Source: Nocardioides kribbensis
GTDB lineage: Bacteria > Actinomycetota > Actinomycetes > Propionibacteriales > Nocardioidaceae
Length of the DNA stretch: 64,000 nt
Assembly: GCF_015070375.1 (NCBI RefSeq)
Contig: NZ_JADCLL010000010.1
Span: forward strand, 1 to 64,000
Direction of reading: 5' to 3'
The notes under the pieces are model-generated. The model ran no database searches. It saw only the letters and a list, made by a program, of their open reading frames with translations, and was not told the origin of the DNA. Below are positions 1-9,033 of the stretch, piece after piece. How positions within the stretch are numbered: the stretch's first letter is position 1; the number at the start of each line of letters is the position of its first letter. The translations under genes and the position numbers were made by a program.

Positions 1-1165
1 TCATGGAGTCGCGTTGGGCGGTGAGCAGGGTGGAGAGGCCGGCGGCGAGCTGGCCGATGGCGTCGGTGCCGGTGAGGGTGACCTCGCGGGTCAGGTCGCC
101 GGCGGAGGCGGCGCGCACGACCTCGAGGACCTGCTCGACCTTCTCGGCGAGGTCGGCCGCGGCGGCCTTCTCGGCGTCGTCGCGAGCGATCCGCTCCAGC
201 GCGGCGGAGACGAGACGCCCGACGTTGCGCAGCGCCTCGAGGCGCTGGGGTGAGGGTGAGAGGGTCTCGGTGGCGAAGAAGTCCATGGTGCCGACGACGT
301 CGCCGTCGACCACGATCGGGAAGCAGACCCCCGACTTCACCCCGACCCGCTGGGCGACGGGGGCGCGCACGCAGTCGGTCATCTCGCCCAGGTCGGGGGT
401 GAAGAACAGGTCGCGGCTGCGCCAGGCCCGCCCCGACAGGCCCACGCCCTCGGCGAAGGAGGAGCGCCTGGTGACCTCGCGGAACTCCGGTCCGGCGTCG
501 CCCGACTCGAGGGTGAACTTCAGCGTGCGGTCGGCCTCGTCGATGCGCCAGTAGGACCCGTAGGCCCACCCGAACTCCTCGCGCACCCGCTCGATCGCGG
601 TGCGGGCGGCCTCCAGCTCGGTCGTGGCGGCGGCGACCCCGGCCTCCACGCGGTGGACCGCGGCGCGGTCGCGGGTGTCGGCCTCGCGGACCCGCTCGGT
701 GGCGACGGCGTCGGTGACGTCGGTGAGGGTGACCAGCTGCAGGGGGTGGGCGCCCTCGCGGACCAGGGTGACGACCACGTCGAGGTCGCGACCCACGTGG
801 GAGACCCGGAGCCGGCGCGGGCCGCGGTCGGCGGGCCCGGGCGTGAGGGTGCCGGGCTCCAGGGGCAGCAGCCGCGCCAGCGGCAGGTCGACGACGGAGT
901 CTTCGCTGCCGGGGCTGGCGGTCATCCGCCAGGCCAGGTCGGCCAGGTCGTTGGCGTGGCGCACCGTGCCGGCGGCGTCGACCACGACGGCCGGCGTCGG
1001 CAGGGCGGCGAGCAGCTGGTCGCCCGTCGGCTCGTCGCGGGTGGGGGCGGTGGCGCCGGACGGCAGGTCGGCGAGGGGCGCGGTGAGCGGTGCCTGGAGC
1101 CGCGGCACGGGGCTGGGCTCGTCGCCCTCGGGTGAGTGCGGGCGGTCGGGAGCGAGCTGGCTCAT
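1..1165 (-). CDS. PAS/GAF/HAMP-domain sensor protein, 3'-truncated by window edge
   Basis: Reading from the ATG at 1165, 388 residues are visible and the frame is still open at base 1, so the C-terminus lies outside the window. A PAS-like domain (about residues 45-150, with PAVVVDAAGTVRHAN) is followed by a helical linker, a GAF domain (about 195-330, with GVGLSGRAWRS and a conserved FPIVVDGDVVGTMDFF stretch) and a HAMP-like segment (about 340-385, AGDLTREVTLTGTDAIGQLA). The protein is Pro/Ala-rich at its start and has no visible membrane segment. This order is common in soluble methyl-accepting chemotaxis-like proteins of actinobacteria, so an MCP signalling domain probably follows; a kinase or cyclase output cannot be excluded. 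Confidence 0.75.
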   Translation of the reverse strand, partial: MSQLAPDRPHSPEGDEPSPVPRLQAPLTAPLADLPSGATAPTRDEPTGDQLLAALPTPAVVVDAAGTVRHANDLADLAWRMTASPGSEDSVVDLPLARLLPLEPGTLTPGPADRGPRRLRVSHVGRDLDVVVTLVREGAHPLQLVTLTDVTDAVATERVREADTRDRAAVHRVEAGVAAATTELEAARTAIERVREEFGWAYGSYWRIDEADRTLKFTLESGDAGPEFREVTRRSSFAEGVGLSGRAWRSRDLFFTPDLGEMTDCVRAPVAQRVGVKSGVCFPIVVDGDVVGTMDFFATETLSPSPQRLEALRNVGRLVSAALERIARDDAEKAAAADLAEKVEQVLEVVRAASAGDLTREVTLTGTDAIGQLAAGLSTLLTAQRDSM

Positions 1166-1286
1166 GCGGGGGCCTCCGGGCGGGTGGGGGAAGACCCGCT
1201 GGTGCAGCCGGTCACCAGACCGGTCGGCACCCGGGGGGCCCGGTCCGAGCCGCCGGGTGGCGGGAGTCACCCGCCGTACGGCGTGC

Positions 1287-2240
1287 TCACCACTCCCAGC
1301 GCAGCCCGGCGGTGCCGGGGCCGAAGCCGGGCTGGAGCAGGTGGGCCTCGGGCCCGATCGCGGCCACGCGGCGTCGCACGCTGCCGCGCGCGTCGTGGGT
1401 GATCGCGTGGATGGTGCGCGGCACCCGCCGGGGGTCGAAGCGGACCCAGAGCGCCAGCACCCGCTGGCGACGGGTGACCATGAGGTCCCACCCGGGCTCG
1501 TCGGGACCGCCGAGCATGCCGCCGAGCTCGATCTCGGTGATCACGGTCTCGTTGGTCTCCAGCGGCCGGTGCAGGCGCAGCTCCGCGGCGAAGAGTCCGG
1601 TGTCGGCGCGGTGGTGGGTGGCCCCGATGGTGCAGCCGGCGACCGCGCGGATCGTCGGGGGCTCCAGGGCCGGGGCCACGCCGTCGGTGGCGTCGGCGGT
1701 GTGGGGGGTCGCGACGGCGGCCTCCGCGGTCGAGGAGGAGGAGGAGGCGGCGGGGGTGTCGACGGCGACGAAGTACGGCGCGTGGTGGGCACCCGGCGTG
1801 CGCGCCAGCCAGGCCGCGCGAACCGTCAGGCGGGTCACGCGGCCGGTGAGGTCGACGTCGAGCACGACGTGCGAGCTGCTCTCCACCAGGGCGTGCGGGT
1901 CGCTCATGCCCAGGGCGCGCAGGGCCTCCGTGGTGCCCTCCTCCCCGCCGACGCTGTAGGGCGTGGTGTCGCGCGGGCCCGGGCGGCGACTGGGCCCCAG
2001 CAGGCTCGAGAGCGTCGACTCGGCCAGGTCGAGCACGTCCTCGAGGGCCTCGACGACCTCCCGCGAGGCCGCGCCGTCGGGTCGACGCCGTCCGCTGCGC
2101 CACGACGACAGGGTCGAGAGGCTGACGGAGTGCCCGCGCACACCGAGGGAGTCGACGAGCTCACGCAGGGTGACGCCCCGGGCGGCGATGGCGGCCGACA
2201 GGGACTCGGGGAACGACGGGGGAGCGACCGCGGGACTCAT
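1287..2240 (-). CDS. XRE-like helix-turn-helix regulator
   Basis: A 317-residue protein starting at the ATG at 2240 (an upstream in-frame extension exists but would overlap the divergent promoter region). Residues 10-60 resemble an XRE-type DNA-binding domain (LRELVDSLGVRG, then LSTLSSWRSGRRRP), where the serine/tryptophan-containing helix fits a recognition helix. The remaining 250 residues are not a family I recognise; they are rich in beta-like stretches and contain a run of six serines. It is divergent from the PucR-like gene at 2361 with about 120 bp between them, so the two regulators may share control sites. The role is unknown. Confidence 0.6.
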   Translation of the reverse strand: MSPAVAPPSFPESLSAAIAARGVTLRELVDSLGVRGHSVSLSTLSSWRSGRRRPDGAASREVVEALEDVLDLAESTLSSLLGPSRRPGPRDTTPYSVGGEEGTTEALRALGMSDPHALVESSSHVVLDVDLTGRVTRLTVRAAWLARTPGAHHAPYFVAVDTPAASSSSSTAEAAVATPHTADATDGVAPALEPPTIRAVAGCTIGATHHRADTGLFAAELRLHRPLETNETVITEIELGGMLGGPDEPGWDLMVTRRQRVLALWVRFDPRRVPRTIHAITHDARGSVRRRVAAIGPEAHLLQPGFGPGTAGLRWEW

Positions 2241-2360
2241 CGACCTCAACTTTACCGGCGTGACATCGGGAGCTAGGTGATACGTCAAACAGCGCTGTGT
2301 AGCGTCACCGACGCGTCGCGCCATCGACGTGGACTTCTCGGGCGATCACGGAGGTGGTGC

Positions 2361-3377
2361 ATGGACGCGCTGACGCGACTCGTGGAGCGCATCGCCGACG
2401 TCGACCAGGAGGCCGCCGAGGCGCTGCGCGCGCTGGAGGACCTCGACAGCGCCTGGAGCGGGGTCAGCGGCGTCGACGAGTGCCTGCGCACCGTCGCCGC
2501 TCTCGTCGGCTCCGAGGTCGAGCTCCACGCGCCGGCCCGCGGCCTGTGGCTGCGGGCGAGCGCGCGCCGGGTCGACGTGATCCCGGTGGGCGCCGGGCGA
2601 CACACCCCCGGCCCCGAGCACCCGCTGGCCCCGCTGGCCCGTGGTGCGGGCTTCCTGCTGCGCCGTGGCGAGCACGACGACCTGCTCGCCTCCGTCGTGA
2701 TGGCGCGGGCAGCCCGCATCCTCGGCCCGCTGCTCGAGCAGCGGCGCAGTGAGGTCGCCCCGGCCGACACCGTCCACGCCGCGCTGGCCGTGGCGGTCGA
2801 CGCCGACGCCGGGCCCGAGGACCGGCGCGACGCCCTGCTGCGCCTGCGCCTGCGCCCCGAGACGCCGGTCGTGCTCTACGCCGTGCCGGGACCGCGGCCC
2901 TCCCTCGTCGAGCCGCCGGCGTGGTCGCAGGGCGGGGTGTCGCGCGTGCGGCCGGCCTCCGAGCTGCCGAGCGCCTGGAACGAGGCCCGGATGGCCCTGC
3001 GGCTCACCGCGACCGGCGAGGCCGACGACCCGGGCGAGCGCTGGGTCCGCGCCGAGGAGGTCGGCAGCGGGCTGCTCGCCCTGGCCGCCGGTTTCGTGGC
3101 CGGGGCCATGCGCAGCCGCGACGTCGTCGCCCTCGACGCCGTCGGCGCCCCCGACAGCCCCGCCGGCCGGGCCCTGACCGCGATCTCCGAGACCACGACG
3201 ATCCGCTCGGCCGCCGAGCGGATCCCCGTGCACCACTCGACGCTCCAGCGCCAGGTCAAGGGCCTGGAGCGCGAGCTCGGCTGGTCGGTGACCGAGCCGG
3301 CCGGCCGGCTCCGGCTCGACCTGGCCTTCGCGCTGCGGCGCCTCGAGCGCAACTACGGGCGCCCCGGCCTCTACTGA
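2361..3377 (+). CDS. PucR-type helix-turn-helix transcriptional regulator
   Basis: The protein has 338 residues. The start at 2361 is preceded by GGAGG about 8 nt upstream. The C-terminal 55 residues match the PucR-type HTH: SAAERIPVHHSTLQRQVKGL, then a second helix ending in LRLDLAFALRRLERN. The rest (residues 1-270) is a GAF- or GGDEF-like sensory region without recognisable catalytic residues. Proteins of this type are transcriptional activators of catabolic genes. It sits alone, divergent from the XRE-like gene, so its target cannot be named from context. Confidence 0.65.
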   Translation: MDALTRLVERIADVDQEAAEALRALEDLDSAWSGVSGVDECLRTVAALVGSEVELHAPARGLWLRASARRVDVIPVGAGRHTPGPEHPLAPLARGAGFLLRRGEHDDLLASVVMARAARILGPLLEQRRSEVAPADTVHAALAVAVDADAGPEDRRDALLRLRLRPETPVVLYAVPGPRPSLVEPPAWSQGGVSRVRPASELPSAWNEARMALRLTATGEADDPGERWVRAEEVGSGLLALAAGFVAGAMRSRDVVALDAVGAPDSPAGRALTAISETTTIRSAAERIPVHHSTLQRQVKGLERELGWSVTEPAGRLRLDLAFALRRLERNYGRPGLY

Positions 3378-3468
3378 GCGCCTGCCCTCCGACCGTCCGC
3401 TGGTGACCGGGGTGGGGCGGGGCCGAGGGTGGCGCGGGGGGTGGTGGCCGAGGGTGGGCCGCCGGGCC

Positions 3469-4212
3469 TCAGCGCCGGACCGAGCCGGTCCTGCGGCCGC
3501 GGCGAGCGGCCTCGCCGGAGGCGCCGAGCGCGGCGAGGCAGAGCGACAGCGGCACGACGAGGAGCGTCGCCACCTGCGCCCCGTGGGCGGCGGCGCCGGG
3601 TCCGGCGGCCGCGGCGGTGAGGTGGGCGGCGAGGACCCCGCTCGCGAGCGGGCCGACGGCACCGGCCAGCAGGCCGGCGGTCACGAGACGCCGCCTCCGG
3701 CGCGAGGGCCCCTGCGCGCGGTGGGCCGCGAGTAGGCACGACGCGGTCCAGCCGAGCAGGGCCCAGACCACGGCGCCCGCCACGACGTGGGGCACCGGGG
3801 CCGTGGGTCCGAGGCAGAGCGCGACCGCGGCGGTCACCGCGGCGGCGGCCGCGCTGCGCCCGGAGCGACGCAGCAGGCGGTGGGCCGACGCCGACCGCGC
3901 GTGGTCGCGGGCGAGGTGGGCGCCCGCTCCGCCGGCCAGCAGGGCGACGGCGCCGGTCGTGGCGGCGGCGGTGGCCGGGGTGGCGGCGCCCGCCAGCGCC
4001 GGCTGCGCGGCCGCGGTGGTCAGCAGGGTGACCACCGCCGACGACGTGCCGGCCGCGGCGAGGAGCCAGCCCGCGCCGGCCGCGCCGGAGTCCTCGGGGC
4101 GGCGCCGACCGTGCGGCGTCGGCCGGGCCGCGTGCCCGCGACCCGGTCTGGTCGGCGCGCCGGCGACGCACGAGGGGCTCGTGGGCGTGCTCGCGAGGGT
4201 GTCGAGGGTCAT
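3469..4212 (-). CDS. Ala-rich multi-pass membrane protein, unknown function
   Basis: A 247-residue protein of extreme alanine content, starting at ATG 4212 with GGAG about 8 nt upstream. After a Pro/Arg-rich N-terminal 45 residues, about six hydrophobic segments are visible (for example WLLAAAGTSSAVVTLLTT, HVVAGAVVWALLGWTASCLL and VATLLVVPLSLCLAALGA), separated by Arg-rich loops. I do not recognise the family. It lies in the same direction as the amine oxidase gene upstream but about 200 bp away. Confidence 0.5.
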   Translation of the reverse strand: MTLDTLASTPTSPSCVAGAPTRPGRGHAARPTPHGRRRPEDSGAAGAGWLLAAAGTSSAVVTLLTTAAAQPALAGAATPATAAATTGAVALLAGGAGAHLARDHARSASAHRLLRRSGRSAAAAAVTAAVALCLGPTAPVPHVVAGAVVWALLGWTASCLLAAHRAQGPSRRRRRLVTAGLLAGAVGPLASGVLAAHLTAAAAGPGAAAHGAQVATLLVVPLSLCLAALGASGEAARRGRRTGSVRR

Positions 4213-4413
4213 GACGGTCTCCGAGAGGGGAAGGGGGCGCCGCGACGCGGGGTCGGGCGGGAGGGCGGGGGGACCCTCGGCTCGCAGATCCGATCGGCCG
4301 GGCCAGCCGGGTGCTGACCCGCCGTACGGCGCCGAGAGCGAGCCGTACGGCGCACCGCGCCCCGCCGCCCGCGGCCGCTGGGCGGTCGACGACCCCGCCG
4401 CCGGTCGGGGCGG

Positions 4414-5790
4414 TCAGCCGGCGTCGAGGACCTCCCGGGCGGCGGCCGCCCCGCGGCGCAGCGCCCCGTCGACGTGCTGGTAGCCCTCGGCGGCGGTGTC
4501 GGAGCAGGCCCAGTGGATGCGCCCCACGGGCGCGGTCTGGTGGCGGCCCCAGCGCGAGAGCCCACCGAGGTCGAAGGACGCGGCGTACGCGCCCCTGGTC
4601 CACTCCTCGCTGGCCCAGTCGGACTCGGCGTAGACCTCGGGGGCCAGGGCGTCGGGCCCGAGGTACTCCGCGATCGACCCGAGCACGGCCGCGCGCCGCG
4701 CGTCGTCGTCGAGCTCGAGCAGGGCGTCGGCCTTCTCGTCGGAGACGAAGCCGACCAGCGTGCCGCGGGGGTCGTCGTGGTTGGTGTTGTCGTAGACCTC
4801 CTGCACCAGCGAGCTCGGGCCGAAGCAGGTGCCCGACAGGCCCTGCTCGCGCCAGAACGGGCGGTCGTAGACGGCGTGCACCTTGATGACGAGGCCCAGC
4901 GAGAGGTGCTGGTGCATCTGGTGCTGGCGACGCGGGAGGGGCGGGTCGAAGCTGATGCGGGTGTAGAGGTTCGGCGGCACCGCGACGACGACGCGACGGG
5001 CGGTGAGGGTGGTCCGGTCGGACTCGACGGTCACGCCGGCCGCGTGGGTGCGGATGGTGCGCACGGGGGTCTCGAGGTGCACCTCGAGGTCGGCGGCCAT
5101 GGCCTCGCTCACCGACTGCATGCCGCCCACCACGCGCCGGTCGAGGATGAAGCCGTCGTCGAGCAGGTGGGAGAACGACCCTGCCGAGGCCGCCATCAGC
5201 ACGGCCTGGAGCGCGGAGAAGGCGTGCGCGGGCTTGGTGAGCATGCCGCCGGCGATGAAGAGCCCGATGTTGTCGCAGGCCACCTCGTCGCCGGACTGCT
5301 CGCGCAGCCAGTGGTGGAAGGAGATCCGGTCGAGCTCGCGGGCGCGCGGGGAGGCCCACGGCTCGCGGCAGCCGATCTCGGCGGCCAGGTCGTCGAGCAG
5401 CGCGGTGAGCCGCTCCATCTCGGCCGCGGTCGCGTCGCCGACCGGCATGGTGTCGCCCTCGTAGGCCACGGTCTCCCCCTCGGCGGTGCGGTAGAGCGAG
5501 CGGCCCTCGCGGTAGCGCGGGAAGGTCGACAGGCCGAGCTCGTCGAGCAGCCCCAGCAGGGCGGTCTGGTCGGGGGAGACCCACTGCCCGCCCAGCTCGA
5601 GGAAGGCGCCGTCGACGACGTCGCTCCACGTGCGCCCGCCGACCCGCTCGCGGGCCTCGAGCACGGCCACGCTCAGCCCGGCCGCCTGCAGCGTGCGGGC
5701 GGTCATCAGCCCCGCCGGTCCGGCGCCGACGACCACCACGTCGCGGTCGGGCGCGCTCGTCGCGGACTGCGGGTCGGGCGTGGTCGTCAT
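4414..5790 (-). CDS. Flavin monoamine oxidase family protein
   Basis: A 458-residue flavoprotein. Residues 17-50 hold the FAD-binding dinucleotide fold (VVVVGAGPAGLMTARTL, then VLEARERVGGRTWS), and the C-terminus carries the second FAD-contact region (WACSDTAAEGYQHVDGALRR). This layout is that of the FAD-dependent amine oxidases, which oxidise amines to imines with release of H2O2; the substrate is not evident. The start is ATG 5790. It is divergent from the OYE-type reductase at 6011 across a 220-bp gap, suggesting a shared promoter region, but no operator stands out. Confidence 0.85.
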   Translation of the reverse strand: MTTTPDPQSATSAPDRDVVVVGAGPAGLMTARTLQAAGLSVAVLEARERVGGRTWSDVVDGAFLELGGQWVSPDQTALLGLLDELGLSTFPRYREGRSLYRTAEGETVAYEGDTMPVGDATAAEMERLTALLDDLAAEIGCREPWASPRARELDRISFHHWLREQSGDEVACDNIGLFIAGGMLTKPAHAFSALQAVLMAASAGSFSHLLDDGFILDRRVVGGMQSVSEAMAADLEVHLETPVRTIRTHAAGVTVESDRTTLTARRVVVAVPPNLYTRISFDPPLPRRQHQMHQHLSLGLVIKVHAVYDRPFWREQGLSGTCFGPSSLVQEVYDNTNHDDPRGTLVGFVSDEKADALLELDDDARRAAVLGSIAEYLGPDALAPEVYAESDWASEEWTRGAYAASFDLGGLSRWGRHQTAPVGRIHWACSDTAAEGYQHVDGALRRGAAAAREVLDAG

Positions 5791-6010
5791 GCGGTCTCTC
5801 CAGGAGGCTGGTGCGAGGTGGTCGGTGCGAGGTCGTCCACGTGAGGTGGCGCTGCGGATCATGGTGTCCGATCGGGGTCCGGACTGCGGTAATCGTAGCC
5901 GAGGGCCCCGCCGTACGACGGAATCGGCAAGATCGCCCGGTGCTGACGGGCGGACGTGTCGCGCGTCACGTCGGCTGCGCGCGGGCCGCGGGTCGGGCGA
6001 GGATGCTGCG

Positions 6011-7300
6011 GTGACCGCCGCCTCGCCGACCCCGCCGACGCCCGACGCCGGCCCGTCCCCGGAGGAGCAGCGCGCCCTGCTCGCCCGGCCCTTCGCGCTG
6101 GCCCACGGCGACCCGCTGCCCAACCGGCTGGCCAAGGCCGCCCTGAGCGAGGGGCTCGGTCGCCGCGATCTCTCGCCCGGCAGCCGGATCCGACGGCTCT
6201 ACGAGCGCTGGGCCGACAACGGCACCGGGCTCATCGTCACCGGCAACGTCATGGTCGACCGCACCGCCCTCGGCGAGGCCGGCAACGTCGCGGTCGAGGA
6301 CGAGCGCGACCTCGCGGACCTGCGCGCTTGGGCGAGCGCGGCCAAGGCCGGCGGCGCGCGGGTGTGGGTGCAGCTCAACCACCCCGGGCGCCAGGCGCCG
6401 CGCACGCTGACCCCCCGGCCCGTCGCCCCCTCGGCGATCGCCGTGCCCGGCACCGGCGGCCTCTTCGCCACCCCGCGCGCGCTCACCGACGACGAGGTGG
6501 TCGACCTGGTGGCCCGCTTCGCGCGCACCGCCGGCATCGTGTGCCGCGCAGGCTTCGACGGGGTGCAGGTGCACGCCGCCCACGGCTACCTCATCAGCCA
6601 GTTCCTCTCCCCGGTGACCAACCGCCGCGAGGACCGCTGGGGCGGCGACGCCGAGGGTCGGCGCCGGTTCCTGGTCGAGGTGGTGCGCGCGGTGCGCGCC
6701 GAGATCGGGGAGCACCGGTCGCTGTCGGTGAAGCTGAACTCCGCCGACTTCCAGCGCGGCGGCTTCGGCGAGGACGACTCCCTGGAGGTCGCGCGCGTGC
6801 TCGCCGACGAGGGCGTCGACCTGCTGGAGGTCTCCGGTGGCACCTACTCCAGCGCGGCCATGCTCGGTGTCGACTCGAGCCTGAAGGAGAGCACGCGGCG
6901 CCGGGAGGCCTACTTCGTCGACTTCGCCGAGCGCGTGCGCCGCGAGGTGCCCGACCTGCCGCTCATGCTCACCGGCGGCTTCCGCACCCTGGGCGCGATG
7001 AGCGAGGCCGTCGCCAGCGGCGCGGTCGACGTCGTCGGGCTGGGGCGCCCGCTCACGGTCGAGCCCCACGCCCCCGCCGGCCTGCTCGACGGCAGCGTCA
7101 CCAGCAGCCAGGTGCGCCCGCGCCGCAGTGGCATCAGGACCCTCGACAACCTCACCGAGCTGGTCCACTACTCCGTGCAGATGTGGCGCATGGCCGACGG
7201 CCGCGACCCCGCCCCCGACCGCCACCCCGCCCTCAACGTGGCGCAGTACCTCGCCCGCAACGGCCGCGACAGCATCCGCTCGACCCGCCGGGGGCTCTGA
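6011..7300 (+). CDS. NADH:flavin oxidoreductase / old yellow enzyme family
   Basis: A 429-residue single-domain FMN protein starting at GTG 6011. The diagnostic motif VQVHAAHGYLISQFLSP and TNRREDRWGG (about residues 183-215) is typical of the 2,4-dienoyl-CoA reductase-like branch, while the iron-sulfur and NAD domains of that branch are missing, so it is a stand-alone OYE-type reductase acting on activated C=C bonds or as a demethylase-like enzyme. The LTGGFRT and VGLGRPL segments form the phosphate-binding end of the barrel. The physiological substrate is unknown. Confidence 0.88.
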   Translation: MTAASPTPPTPDAGPSPEEQRALLARPFALAHGDPLPNRLAKAALSEGLGRRDLSPGSRIRRLYERWADNGTGLIVTGNVMVDRTALGEAGNVAVEDERDLADLRAWASAAKAGGARVWVQLNHPGRQAPRTLTPRPVAPSAIAVPGTGGLFATPRALTDDEVVDLVARFARTAGIVCRAGFDGVQVHAAHGYLISQFLSPVTNRREDRWGGDAEGRRRFLVEVVRAVRAEIGEHRSLSVKLNSADFQRGGFGEDDSLEVARVLADEGVDLLEVSGGTYSSAAMLGVDSSLKESTRRREAYFVDFAERVRREVPDLPLMLTGGFRTLGAMSEAVASGAVDVVGLGRPLTVEPHAPAGLLDGSVTSSQVRPRRSGIRTLDNLTELVHYSVQMWRMADGRDPAPDRHPALNVAQYLARNGRDSIRSTRRGL

Positions 7301-7333
7301 CCGGGCCCGGCTCGGCCCGAGCACCGGGCCCGC

Positions 7334-7449
7334 GGAGCCGGACGGGCACTGTCCCGCGGGTGGGCGCGCGCCGGCCGTGCGCCGCCCGCAGGGACGCGAC
7401 GACCCGGCCAGGCCCGGCGCGGGTCGGGGCGGTGTGCCCGTCCGGCTCC
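7334..7449. repeat. 116-bp structured element, copy 1 (16-nt inverted ends, 84-nt interior)
   Basis: The left end GGAGCCGGACGGGCAC (7334-7349) is the perfect reverse complement of the right end at 7434-7449. The interior is exactly 84 nt and holds a smaller hairpin (GTCCC near 7351 pairing with GGGAC near 7391). It lies in the convergent gap between the OYE gene and the nuclease gene. Two more elements of identical geometry are at 13127-13242 and 35300-35415. Confidence 0.7.
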
Positions 7450-7467
7450 GTGGCGGACCCGCCTGCC

Positions 7468-8472
7468 CTACTCGCAGGCGGTGCCGTCGCCGTCGGCGTC
7501 CAGGCCGTGCGGGTCGGGTCCGGTCACCCGCACCGGCCCGTTGACGTCGGCGCAGTCGACGTCGGGCGGGAAGAGCGGGAGGCACGGCGAGTAGCCCGCG
7601 GCGCACGACGCCGGGGCCGCGGCCGGCGCGCGCACCGGCGCCGGCGTACGGCAGGTGAGGTCGCGGGCGGCGCGGTCGGCGGCGACGTAGGACCGCTCGC
7701 GGGGGTGCGCGCCGTAGCCGTCGCGCGAGTCGTAGCGCGCGACGGCGAGACCCGCGTCGATCAGGCGCATCCCGGCGTCGGGGCGCGGGCCCGAGGTGAG
7801 GTCGACGTAGCGCAGCAGACGCCCGTAGCGGTCCCGGTCCTCGTCGCTGCGGCGCAGGACCACCCGCTCGCCCAGCACCAGCCGGCCGAGCAGCGCGGTG
7901 GCCCTCTCCGAGCCGCACTCGCCGACCTCGGGGGTGTCGACACCCACCAGGCGCACCGTGGTGTCGTTGCCCAGCTCGAGGGTGTCGCCGTCGATGATCC
8001 GGGTGACGAGGTAGGTGCGCGGCGGACGCTGCGCCGGTGTGGCCCTGCCCGACCCGGCGCCGGTCGCGGCGGGGTCGGTGCTCGCGTCGGCGGCGGGCTC
8101 GACGGCGTCGGACGGCGTCGGCGGGGGTGCCGTGGCCGGGTCGGTCGGTCCGGGGGCGGTGGCGACCGGGTCGGCCGACGTGGTCTCGACCGGGCGGTCG
8201 TCCTCGGCGCCGACCGCTCCGGCGAGGGCCACGAGGGCGACCACGGCCGCTGCCGCGGTGAGCCGCCGGTGCTGCGCGGCCCAGCGCACCGGACCGCGCG
8301 GCGCACCGGGTGGGGCGGGTCGCGGCTGCGGTGCGGCGTACGGCACGGGGCGCCCGGCGGCCGCGGACGGCGGGGTGGCGACGGCCTCGGTCCAGCGTCG
8401 GCCGTCCCAGTACCTCAGGTGCCCGGCCGGGCGACCCGGGTCCTGGTGCCACCCCGGCCCGGGCGTGCTCAC
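7468..8472 (-). CDS. DUF2510 - transmembrane - SNase-like nuclease - excalibur protein
   Basis: A 334-residue protein in four parts. Residues 4-30 form a DUF2510 domain (PGWHQDPGRPAGHLRYWDGR). One membrane segment (about 65-85) and a long Pro/Ala/Thr linker follow. A staphylococcal-nuclease fold (about 155-270) keeps RLVGVDTPE and DRYGRLLRYV, the arginine/aspartate/glutamate pattern of the active site. The C-terminal excalibur motif (about 300-334) ends in LDADGDGTACE. It is probably anchored in the membrane with the nuclease outside. The GTG start at 8472 overlaps the stop of the upstream excalibur gene by 4 bp, so the two are translationally coupled. Confidence 0.85.
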   Translation of the reverse strand: MSTPGPGWHQDPGRPAGHLRYWDGRRWTEAVATPPSAAAGRPVPYAAPQPRPAPPGAPRGPVRWAAQHRRLTAAAAVVALVALAGAVGAEDDRPVETTSADPVATAPGPTDPATAPPPTPSDAVEPAADASTDPAATGAGSGRATPAQRPPRTYLVTRIIDGDTLELGNDTTVRLVGVDTPEVGECGSERATALLGRLVLGERVVLRRSDEDRDRYGRLLRYVDLTSGPRPDAGMRLIDAGLAVARYDSRDGYGAHPRERSYVAADRAARDLTCRTPAPVRAPAAAPASCAAGYSPCLPLFPPDVDCADVNGPVRVTGPDPHGLDADGDGTACE

Positions 8473-8756
8473 GCCTTCTCGCAGGCGATGCCGTCCTTGT
8501 CGGCGTCGAGGGTGCCGTTGTGCGCGACCGCGGTGTTGTAGGCCTTGGTGTTGCGGTAGAAGTTCGTGACCTTCTTGCCCGAGGTCTTGTCCACGGCGTT
8601 GCTGCGACCCACCCCGTGCTTCCACTGCTTCTGCAGGTTCGTGCAGTTGTCGTGGATGCCGGTGGTGTGCGCGTCGGCGCTCACCGAGGTGAGGGCGGGG
8701 GAGGCGGCGACGCCGAGGGCGAGGGCGACGGCGGCGATGCGGGGGGCGAAGGTCAT
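8469..8756 (-). CDS. Secreted excalibur-domain protein
   Basis: A 95-residue protein starting at ATG 8756. Residues 1-28 are a typical Sec signal peptide (hydrophobic IAAVALALGVAASPALTSVSA, cut near SADA). The mature part is a single excalibur domain with NCTNLQKQWKHGVG, FYRNTKAYNTA and the calcium-loop-like LDADKDGIACEKA. Excalibur domains are thought to bind calcium and often accompany surface nucleases, as here: the next gene downstream is a nuclease with the same domain and the two overlap by 4 bp. Confidence 0.82.
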   Translation of the reverse strand: MTFAPRIAAVALALGVAASPALTSVSADAHTTGIHDNCTNLQKQWKHGVGRSNAVDKTSGKKVTNFYRNTKAYNTAVAHNGTLDADKDGIACEKA

Positions 8757-8816
8757 GCCCCGAAGGTAAAGAGATGCGGTCGACGTCGTGCGCGATCGGG
8801 CCAGGACCACCCGGAC

Positions 8817-8860
8817 GGGCCATGCGCGGCGCACGGTCGGGCCATGCGCTGCGCACGGTC
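8817..8860. repeat. 22-bp tandem repeat, two copies
   Basis: Two adjacent 22-bp units beginning GGGCCATGCGC (8817-8838 and 8839-8860) differ at one base. Each contains the self-complementary core TGCGCNGCGCA. They lie in the 277-bp gap between the divergent excalibur and permease genes; no clear promoter is visible there. Confidence 0.6.
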
Positions 8861-9033
8861 GGGCCTGGGCGGCGGTGCCGGACGGGCCACCCGGCTCCGT
8901 CGCGGGGGTCGCACGCGAGCCCGACGCGCGCGTCACGTGGTCGCAACGCGGGCGGAGCAGGGCCGTCACACCCTTGACCTAGCGTCGCCGGACCCACTAG
9001 ACCGAGCAGCACCCCGTCGAAGGTTGGTCCGCC

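Noticed and set aside
8757..9033. A cobalamin riboswitch before the ethanolamine operon
   Set aside because: I looked for the B12-box and found no convincing match; the gap instead holds a 22-bp tandem repeat.
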